DNA of 19,739 nucleotides from positions 1 through 19,739 of the forward strand of contig DCIP01000034.1 in the NCBI GenBank assembly GCA_002317115.1, in the 5' to 3' direction. The notes beneath the pieces are model-generated. The model did not search any database. It had not been told where the DNA came from and worked only from the letters and a program-made list of their open reading frames with translations. Below, piece by piece: positions 13,318 to 19,739 of the stretch. Both the position numbers and the translations under genes were made by a program. The first letter of the stretch is position 1. Every line of letters begins with the position of its first letter. The stretch is from Candidatus Scybalocola fimicaballi (GTDB taxonomy: Bacteria; Bacteroidota; Bacteroidia; Bacteroidales; Paludibacteraceae).

Positions 13318-16300
13318 TTATTTAACCATATACTTTGCAGTCAAGACCTTACCTGTAACAGTAGTCAAACGAACAAAATAATATCCTGAAACTGTCATTC
13401 CTGGAATTACGATTTCATTCGACGTTGCCTTTGACGCATATACCTTATCCGCTGACATATTGAATACCTCAACATCTGTGCCAACGACACCCTCTACTGG
13501 GAAGTCGCAAATGATAGTAACTGGCTGCAACTTCTCCACAGGGTTTGGCTGAGGTGTGATTGAATAACCGTGATTCTCATCGATACATACAATATCCGAC
13601 AAATATTCCGCTCCACCGTCGACAATGATTCCGACCTGGTAACATCCATTCAACTCCTTATCCTCTGTGAAGTATGACTCAGGAGTCGACAGCATCAATC
13701 TTTCATTCTTGTACCAATTATAAGTCACATTAGATTTCAACTTAAACTTGTCCTCATCCAAGATATTGTCGTTGCAAACCAGAATCCAATTATACTTGTT
13801 GACAAGCACAGGATAAGGGAAACACTTATTGACATTCAACATGACATGGGTGAAACTATCACAACCCATTTCAAGGGTCTTTGACTGTCTGACAACCTCT
13901 GCAGTATCTCTATAAACAACACCCTCGTAAGTGATATGCAAGCAGCTGTCGACGTAGATTGTGTCGTGAACTGGCATGATCAAATTAACTCTGTTGGCAA
14001 CTACTGTACCACACTTGTTTTCAGAAGTTATAGTGTCGTAGATGATTGTGTCAGATGTCAAGATCAAATCTCGATATGTGGCATAACCCTTCTGCGAATC
14101 AAAACATTCAAACACATCTTCCTCAGATGAAGATGGATGTCCAACCTGAACCTGCTGTATCAATTGATATGAGCATCCTTTCTCTGTGACCTTGTCCACA
14201 TAGATTGTAGAGTCATGATGAACGTAAACTGGCAAACCGCCATTGTAATCCTCGTCAATAAACTTAACCTCATTACATCCAAAGACGTAATCTCTTACAT
14301 TTGGTGACTGGTTGACAATCACATTGACATTGATTACACTATCACAATTATTGCGGCTCATTAGAGTGTCACGGAACAAAATCGACTGTCTGTAGACAAT
14401 TCCATTTCTAACAACTGAATCACAAGACTCAATCTCTTCTGTATGGTTGTATTTAGGATATACAGTCAATACATAATTGTGTATTGTATCACACTTAGTT
14501 GATCCGTTCACAACCAAACTGAATGACGCTGCCTTCTCATTCTCTGATGTGTAAGTGTCTCCACGGAATGACAATTCTCCACAACCAGTCTCAAAAGATG
14601 TATCACGTGGAGTTGGAATGATTTTCACATGCCATTCAGTATAATTGCTACATCCTACTTCATTCTGGCTCAAAATCTGTCGCCAAACGCCAGACTCCGT
14701 AAAATGATGAGGGAAATCATCATTCACTTCATCGTAAAGTGTAGTATCCCCACAAGCAGTCAAGATTGTGACATTTCCAGTAGACTTAGGAACTGTGATG
14801 TTTACAATAACAACTGAATCACATCCTGTATTCTTCATCTGGAATGTGTCAAGGAACTGAATGTCGTCTTTGTAAACCTCTTCAACTCCCTTTGAGTTCA
14901 TATATATTACAGAATCACAAGAACGTAGATTATTAGTCTCACGCAAAGCCTCTGGAACAGATTTGTTGATTGTGATATTAGTTGTCATGATGACGCTGTC
15001 GCAATCACACGTTGTACTTTTCAAAGTGTCGACAATCACCGCACTTTCTGTAATCTCCTTCACAGAGCCGTCGAAGTCTGTATAAGTATATGAATCACAT
15101 TCTACAACTGGCTCAGCGTTGATGATTCCTACTCCATGGACTCTCAAGAACAACTTTGTTGTATCCATACAAGTGGCATGAGATTCATTTGGTTTCAAGA
15201 AGATCAACTCTTCCGAATATATATCCGGAGTATTAAGCTTCACTTGGACAGGTTTATTATCAAAGTTTGCAACTGGCACAATTGAATTATATTCTTTACA
15301 TGCATCCAATGTTTCAATCTTTGTAATAACAGGAATAATATTAACCTCTGTCTCATAATAAATATTACATCCATACTTATTAACCAGAGTATCATACACA
15401 ATCTGTGAAGTTTCAATCAAAATCTTCTGACCATTTGATTTTTTCACGTATGGATATGGTCCACAATTGTTGACTGTAGGTAAAGTCTCGTGAGAATCAT
15501 TACCAATGAATACTTTTACTGTACGAATTATACTATCGCATAAGCAAACCTTGCTCTGTAGTTTATCTACCAAAATAGTACCGTCGTCTATAACCATCTC
15601 TTGACGTCCATCGTAAAATTTATGGACATAGTTCTCACAAGCATATACAGTAGAGTCGATCTTTAGAGGTTCAATAATTCTGACGTCGTAAATCTGCTTA
15701 TTATCGCAACCATTACCTGAAGGACTTGAAATCTCAATTTTTCCTGATGTACTCAAGCTCTTACCACCCTTCTCAAATACGCCACAAGTGTCGACGTGGA
15801 AAGTTTCAACCTGCGCAGCTCCGATATAAACACTATATGGTTGAAGTTGAGTGCGGCATGTCTTGAAAAGATCCGGATTTTTCTTCTCAATAACGAATGT
15901 TGTATCAACAGTGCATGTGACACCTTCAATTGTAACCACATTACATTCATTGACTACAATTTCTTTCAAAGTAACAGGATTCTCAACCATCAATGTTGTA
16001 GTCTTAACTATACTATCACATCCACAAGCATCCTTAGACTTGATTGTATCTTTTACAATGTGATTTCCAGCCTCAAATACAACAGTTGAGCCATCTAGTT
16101 TAGTGAATGTATATGGAGCACATCCAGTCGACGGTACGATTGAACTCTTGTCTTGTGTCTTATGGATATAGACATGGACAGTACGCTTAGCATTGCAACC
16201 TGCATCTGTTGTTATCTCATCCACAAAATCCTGCGACTCTGTGAAATTCATAGTCTCTCCCTTCAAAGTCTTGAACACGACCTTACGACAACCATGTATT

Positions 16301-19050
16301 GTTGTATCATTGTATGACACAGCCTCTCCAATTGTGACATGGTATGTGACAAAAGTATCATTATCACATGCTCCTGGATTTCTACCACTACGGATTTTCA
16401 CATAATCACCACTAACCTTCAAAGTATCTGTTTTACCTCTATAAGTATATATATATGGACCACAACTTACAATATTTTCCTCTCTTGTTGGAGATACACC
16501 GACAAGATGATTGGTGATTGTCACCTTAGCAGGGCACAAACAACCTTCAATAGAAGATTTTGTAATAACAGTATCAGATCGTGGATCAGTAGTAGTACAG
16601 ATTCCTGTTGGACATTTGTACTCAATTTCTCCACACCATATTTTTCTCTCCAATATTGTATCAGGAACAGAGACTTTGATATGATGATTTTTTATCTCAT
16701 ACAACATTCCACCAGGAACTGTTGTATCCGCTTTCTTAACTGTATCGCTAACTATAGTATCTTTGGAATACACTACTCCATTGTAAACGACAGGTTTGCA
16801 ACTCCATGTTTCATCCTCAGTGTTAGTTATCTTAATAGGTATCACATATTTAACTACAGTTTTAGCACTATCACAAGAAGAGTTGTCAAAATAGCCCATT
16901 TCATCCACTACCAACTGTTTAGGAGTCAATACATATTCATTTCCAACAGAAACAGTCAGTGGATTAATACCGCCTTTAGGAGTATATGTATAGCTCATCT
17001 CTCCAAGAGTAAAGATTTTCAACGAATCTTTTACAGTAAGAGTTGGATATAGTTTGATCTCTTGATATGAGATTGTTTTACATCCAGTCTCATTCTTTAT
17101 CGAAGCCACCTCGTAAACTCCAGATTTTTCGTAAGTTTTCCCATCGACAACAACCGAATTTTCCCCGCATTTACCAGTCAACTTAAGTTTCCATTTAACT
17201 TCATTCTTCCCTATTTTAATCTCAACCTCCTCATTAGATGAGTTTGTATACGATCCGTTGTCTTTAGGGAAGAACCATTTGCCATCATACTTAACACTGT
17301 CGCATCCTTCAATTATTTCAGGACCAGATGATGAGCCGACACATATAGTGTCAATTTTTCCGTATGCTTTACGACCTTTTTGAACTGTAGGATTATAAGT
17401 GTAAGCTCTATAAAGCGTTGTCTGCTTTTTCGAGAAGTTAACATTTTCATGGAAATCGATAATGTTTCCATTTTTTTCATTAACGACTGTTGGTAATGGT
17501 TCCCATTCTTCATTTCCAACCTTTACCTCCAAGCCATAACGCCAATCTTCAGATGTCTGGTCTTCTGTGATATATTTTAATCTACCATAAATAGTAGAGA
17601 CAGTTCCTGATTCTGAATGCGACAATGTGAAGATTCCAGGATGACAAAATGGCTCTACATCGTATGCCTCGTCAACCATGAAACGAAGGACTGGCAAAGT
17701 GTCGTTTTGAAACTCCACGTCTTCACGCCACTGATTTTTTCCTTCCAATTTAGCTTGGTGATAATCACTAAGGATCTCTGCCAAACAGCCACTTCGCATA
17801 AAATCAGTCGAAGCGACAAGAAGATTATGTGTATTTTTGTATGCCTCAGTAAAATCAACACCGTCTTTTAGATAAGGGACGAAACCAGCTCCGAACGCAT
17901 CCTCATGGCAATATAGTGATTCATAAAAACGTTTTGAATCCTCTTTGCTCATATCACGACCAACGATAAAGTCAACATTCTCACGTTTCGACTTATCTTC
18001 ATTAACAAGAATCTGAGGGAACGAGTAACAGTTTTGAACAGTAATACCGGCAGCTTCAGCAACTACTCCGATAAAACCACCAAACACACTTGCACTCGAC
18101 CATGTCTTTCCACCGTTATCAAAAACAGTAAAACAGTTTATAAATGAACCTTTGTTGATTTTTCCACATAATCCACCTGAATTATTGATTGCGAATCCAT
18201 CAGCAACTCCAATCTGACCGTTAAATCCACAGTTTTCAAAGATGCCACCGTTCTGCTGTCCAACTAAACCGCCGACGTAATCAGAAGCGTTAAGAAGCAC
18301 ATTATATGCAAAACAATCTTTTACTGTACCAGAATTCACTCCACAAAGAGATCCGACACTCTCAGCTCCATTTGTAGCATTATATTGGCAATCTCTTGCA
18401 CTACAATTTGTAATTGTGCCCTCGTTACTTGAAGCTATAGCTCCAAAAGAGAAATGTCCCTGACCATGAATTCTGGAATTCTTAATATGACAATTTGTTA
18501 TTTCTGCATTTACAACAGAACTTGCCAAAAAAGAGACTCCTACTGCATTTAATCCATTTGATGTTGCTTGTGTCTCGATATCGAATCCATCAATATTCAA
18601 ATCTTTAATTATTGACTTATTCTTTGTGGCATTACCAATTCTTCCAAACATTGATATATAATATGTCTTGGAAGAAACTGGATTCATCATTTTATCCTTT
18701 GTGATGGACCAGTTGGAAATCGTATGACCATTTCCATCATAGCTACCAAGGAAATAGGTCATAGTTGTAGGGACACGCAATGCATTTCTAGTCCAGTTTG
18801 TACTAGAAAGTGGCAATGGTGGTCTACCTGACGCAGCAGACAAATTTTTCAAATCAATGTCACTTTTCTGGACAACATAAATATATTTTCCTTGATTACT
18901 TGCAATATAGTCTCTTAGCGCAGGCAGATCTGAAGGTTCATCAATCTTAAATGGATCAACTTCAGTTCCTTTTCCTTCCAATGCAGCATACGATGAAATA
19001 GAAATCAGCAACATCAGCATAGCTGCAATCATACGGAATAATGAGTGCAT
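13318..19050 (-). CDS. Giant T9SS-secreted surface protein with GLUG-type and Cys-repeat arrays
   Basis: A probable adhesin or surface-layer protein of 1,910 residues. The ATG at 19050 is chosen because AAAGGA lies 8 bases upstream and it gives a clean signal peptide (MHSLFRMIAAMLMLLISISS, cleavage after YA). An in-frame ATG at 19083 is possible. Residues about 30-105 contain DPFKIDEPSDLPALRDYI and GSYDGNGHTISNW. Residues about 105-345 hold GLUG-like repeats of a right-handed beta-helix (for example GAIASSNEGTITNC, GGLVGQQNGGIFENC, GGLCGKINKGSFINC). From about 580 to 1,735 come roughly 18 Ig-like repeats of 60-75 residues, most starting with a Cys-containing strand and ending CDSV or CDxx plus alternating V/I/T; CDS occurs 11 times. 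The C-terminus (about 1,835-1,910: PQPNPVEKLQPV, VEVFNMSADKVY, SGYYFVRLTT) is a type A T9SS sorting domain. It heads the operon with the beta-barrel and E1-like genes. Confidence 0.9.
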   Translation of the reverse strand: MHSLFRMIAAMLMLLISISSYAALEGKGTEVDPFKIDEPSDLPALRDYIASNQGKYIYVVQKSDIDLKNLSAASGRPPLPLSSTNWTRNALRVPTTMTYFLGSYDGNGHTISNWSITKDKMMNPVSSKTYYISMFGRIGNATKNKSIIKDLNIDGFDIETQATSNGLNAVGVSFLASSVVNAEITNCHIKNSRIHGQGHFSFGAIASSNEGTITNCSARDCQYNATNGAESVGSLCGVNSGTVKDCFAYNVLLNASDYVGGLVGQQNGGIFENCGFNGQIGVADGFAINNSGGLCGKINKGSFINCFTVFDNGGKTWSSASVFGGFIGVVAEAAGITVQNCYSFPQILVNEDKSKRENVDFIVGRDMSKEDSKRFYESLYCHEDAFGAGFVPYLKDGVDFTEAYKNTHNLLVASTDFMRSGCLAEILSDYHQAKLEGKNQWREDVEFQNDTLPVLRFMVDEAYDVEPFCHPGIFTLSHSESGTVSTIYGRLKYITEDQTSEDWRYGLEVKVGNEEWEPLPTVVNEKNGNIIDFHENVNFSKKQTTLYRAYTYNPTVQKGRKAYGKIDTICVGSSSGPEIIEGCDSVKYDGKWFFPKDNGSYTNSSNEEVEIKIGKNEVKWKLKLTGKCGENSVVVDGKTYEKSGVYEVASIKNETGCKTISYQEIKLYPTLTVKDSLKIFTLGEMSYTYTPKGGINPLTVSVGNEYVLTPKQLVVDEMGYFDNSSCDSAKTVVKYVIPIKITNTEDETWSCKPVVYNGVVYSKDTIVSDTVKKADTTVPGGMLYEIKNHHIKVSVPDTILERKIWCGEIEYKCPTGICTTTDPRSDTVITKSSIEGCLCPAKVTITNHLVGVSPTREENIVSCGPYIYTYRGKTDTLKVSGDYVKIRSGRNPGACDNDTFVTYHVTIGEAVSYNDTTIHGCRKVVFKTLKGETMNFTESQDFVDEITTDAGCNAKRTVHVYIHKTQDKSSIVPSTGCAPYTFTKLDGSTVVFEAGNHIVKDTIKSKDACGCDSIVKTTTLMVENPVTLKEIVVNECNVVTIEGVTCTVDTTFVIEKKNPDLFKTCRTQLQPYSVYIGAAQVETFHVDTCGVFEKGGKSLSTSGKIEISSPSGNGCDNKQIYDVRIIEPLKIDSTVYACENYVHKFYDGRQEMVIDDGTILVDKLQSKVCLCDSIIRTVKVFIGNDSHETLPTVNNCGPYPYVKKSNGQKILIETSQIVYDTLVNKYGCNIYYETEVNIIPVITKIETLDACKEYNSIVPVANFDNKPVQVKLNTPDIYSEELIFLKPNESHATCMDTTKLFLRVHGVGIINAEPVVECDSYTYTDFDGSVKEITESAVIVDTLKSTTCDCDSVIMTTNITINKSVPEALRETNNLRSCDSVIYMNSKGVEEVYKDDIQFLDTFQMKNTGCDSVVIVNITVPKSTGNVTILTACGDTTLYDEVNDDFPHHFTESGVWRQILSQNEVGCSNYTEWHVKIIPTPRDTSFETGCGELSFRGDTYTSENEKAASFSLVVNGSTKCDTIHNYVLTVYPKYNHTEEIESCDSVVRNGIVYRQSILFRDTLMSRNNCDSVINVNVIVNQSPNVRDYVFGCNEVKFIDEDYNGGLPVYVHHDSTIYVDKVTEKGCSYQLIQQVQVGHPSSSEEDVFECFDSQKGYATYRDLILTSDTIIYDTITSENKCGTVVANRVNLIMPVHDTIYVDSCLHITYEGVVYRDTAEVVRQSKTLEMGCDSFTHVMLNVNKCFPYPVLVNKYNWILVCNDNILDEDKFKLKSNVTYNWYKNERLMLSTPESYFTEDKELNGCYQVGIIVDGGAEYLSDIVCIDENHGYSITPQPNPVEKLQPVTIICDFPVEGVVGTDVEVFNMSADKVYASKATSNEIVIPGMTVSGYYFVRLTTVTGKVLTAKYMVK

Positions 19051-19110
19051 ATTTAGTCCTTTTATATTAAGTTCCTTGTCCATATTTTCTAAGCAATTTA
19101 CTTTAATTCG

Positions 19111-19142
19111 CAAATTTATGGCAAAAAGCAAAAGTTAACAAT
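19111..19142 (-). promoter_or_regulatory. Promoter of the giant surface-protein operon
   Basis: The minus strand has TAAATTTG (19111-19118), an exact -7 match, preceded 20 bases upstream by ATTG (19139-19142), one mismatch from TTTG. The predicted start of transcription is about 50 nt before the chosen ATG at 19050 and about 20 nt before the alternative at 19083. Confidence 0.6.
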
Positions 19143-19158
19143 ATACATATATATAAAG

Positions 19159-19198
19159 TTATCAACGAAATTATCAACAATCGTGATTTTTATCAACA
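19159..19198 (+). repeat. Three direct copies of TTATCAAC in a divergent promoter region
   Basis: TTATCAAC starts at 19159, 19171 and 19190; the second and third copies continue with A. They lie in AT-rich DNA between the surface-protein promoter and the obg promoter. The extended form TTATCAACA is one base away from the E. coli DnaA box TTATCCACA, but the base that differs is a conserved one. They could be operator sites for either flanking gene. The 243-bp intergenic stretch otherwise holds the two promoters. Confidence 0.6.
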
Positions 19199-19268
19199 AA
19201 TTACCATTTTGTTTAATCATGGACATATTTATAATATCCTATTTTCGCAAAAAGATGCAAAAATTGAT

Positions 19269-19276
19269 TAATTTTG
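19269..19276 (+). promoter_or_regulatory. obg promoter, -7 element
   Basis: TAATTTTG matches TAnnTTTG exactly and lies 17 bases before the obg ATG, which predicts a very short leader of about 10 nt. The -33 box is not evident. Confidence 0.5.
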
Positions 19277-19293
19277 CAGAAATTTGATACACT

Positions 19294-19739
19294 ATGGCAA
19301 ATAGCAATTTCGTAGATTACGTAAAGATTCATATCAGAAGCGGTAGAGGCGGCGGCGGTTCGGCTCACCTTCATCGTGAAAAGTTCACTCCTAAGGGTGG
19401 ACCTGATGGTGGCGACGGCGGACGTGGCGGACACATCATCATCCGTGCGAGCAAGGATTATTGGACTTTGCTTCACCTCAAATACGATCGTCATATCTTC
19501 GCTGGTAACGGTATGAGCGGAAGCCATAGTAGAAGTTTTGGTGCCGACGGTGATGACAAGGTCATCGAGGTGCCTTGTGGAACTGTTGTTTATGACGCAC
19601 AGACAGGTGAATACCTGATGGACGTCACTGAAGATGGCGAGCAGAAAATCCTTTTGAAAGGTGGACGCGGAGGTCTTGGAAACTGGCATTTCAAGTCGGC
19701 TACCAACCGTACTCCTCGTTTTGCCCAAAGCGGAGAGCC
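19294..19739 (+). CDS. obg: Obg/CgtA GTPase, N-terminal part (cut by window edge)
   Basis: Obg is an essential ribosome-associated GTPase involved in 50S subunit maturation and stress responses. From the ATG at 19294 the frame reads [20 protein letters not shown], then [20 protein letters not shown] and [11 protein letters not shown], continuing open to the window edge (148 codons). This is the glycine-rich Obg fold with its typical GGxGG loops. Later come [33 protein letters not shown] and [20 protein letters not shown], all well conserved. The GTPase G domain lies beyond the window. Base composition is clearly more GC-rich than the upstream intergenic DNA, as expected for a highly conserved gene. 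It is divergent from the giant surface-protein operon. Confidence 0.97.
   Translation, partial: MANSNFVDYVKIHIRSGRGGGGSAHLHREKFTPKGGPDGGDGGRGGHIIIRASKDYWTLLHLKYDRHIFAGNGMSGSHSRSFGADGDDKVIEVPCGTVVYDAQTGEYLMDVTEDGEQKILLKGGRGGLGNWHFKSATNRTPRFAQSGE

Noticed and set aside
16339..17052. Long plus-strand open frame of 237 codons inside the giant surface-protein gene
   Set aside because: It is antisense to a well supported repeat protein, has low-complexity Ser/Ile/Tyr/Phe composition typical of a shadow frame, and has no promoter or family resemblance.
19159..19198. Replication origin or true DnaA-box cluster
   Set aside because: The repeats differ from TTATCCACA at a conserved base, and no dnaA, rpmH or other origin-linked gene is nearby; reported only as a repeat cluster.
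19213..19728. Minus-strand open frame of 171 codons opposite obg
   Set aside because: The plus strand encodes the unmistakable Obg glycine-rich domain; the antisense frame is a by-product of its codon bias.
1..19739. CRISPR array, insertion sequence or integrated phage
   Set aside because: No regularly spaced direct repeats with unique spacers, no transposase or integrase, and no tRNA attachment site were found.

Overview
The window looks like chromosomal DNA of an uncultured or gut/rumen-type Bacteroidales bacterium (Bacteroidota). The reasons are a moderately AT-rich sequence, promoters of the TTTG-N20-TAnnTTTG type, weak Shine-Dalgarno sequences, two secreted proteins ending in type A Por/type IX secretion (T9SS) sorting domains, and a Bacteroidales-type set of conserved hypothetical proteins. 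Both ends run into housekeeping genes that are cut by the window: hisS (histidyl-tRNA synthetase, N-terminal part, minus strand) on the left and obg (GTPase, N-terminal part, plus strand) on the right.

Left part (1-5.8 kb). Divergent from hisS is a RhuM-type gene with a phospholipase-D-like C-terminal half, broken by a frameshift that sits exactly inside a perfect 17-bp inverted repeat. Behind it, on the minus strand, lies a promoter-plus-terminator unit of about 100 nt that looks like an independent small RNA. Then come a MATE-family efflux transporter and a secreted CE15 glucuronoyl esterase (plant cell-wall acting). The esterase carries a discoidin-like module apparently nested in an Ig-like fold, and a T9SS sorting domain. 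Its upstream region holds a 10-bp dyad, a pair of 10-bp direct repeats and a heptad tandem repeat that also occurs, inverted, upstream of hisS.

Middle part (5.8-10 kb). A two-gene, ATGA-overlapping minus-strand unit (family 2 glycosyltransferase, then a TIGR02757/DUF2400 protein) is followed by two tandem, separately promoted paralogues of an unrecognised small helical protein. Next is a plus-strand family 2 glycosyltransferase that converges, through a bidirectional terminator, on a small conserved Bacteroidales hypothetical protein (DUF6913-like).

Right part (10-19.7 kb). A minus-strand cluster starts at a promoter near 19.1 kb. Its genes are a 1,910-residue T9SS-secreted surface protein (GLUG-type N-terminal repeats, a long array of Cys-containing repeats, sorting domain), an outer-membrane beta-barrel protein 21 nt downstream, a MoeB/ThiF-like E1 enzyme only 3 nt further that lacks the usual catalytic-loop cysteine, and an exported protein with a TolA-like charged tail. 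The first three are tightly spaced and probably one operon. The divergent region towards obg holds three direct copies of TTATCAAC.

There is no CRISPR array, rRNA, tRNA, insertion sequence or complete mobile element that I can support. The only accessory-type gene is the broken rhuM-like one.
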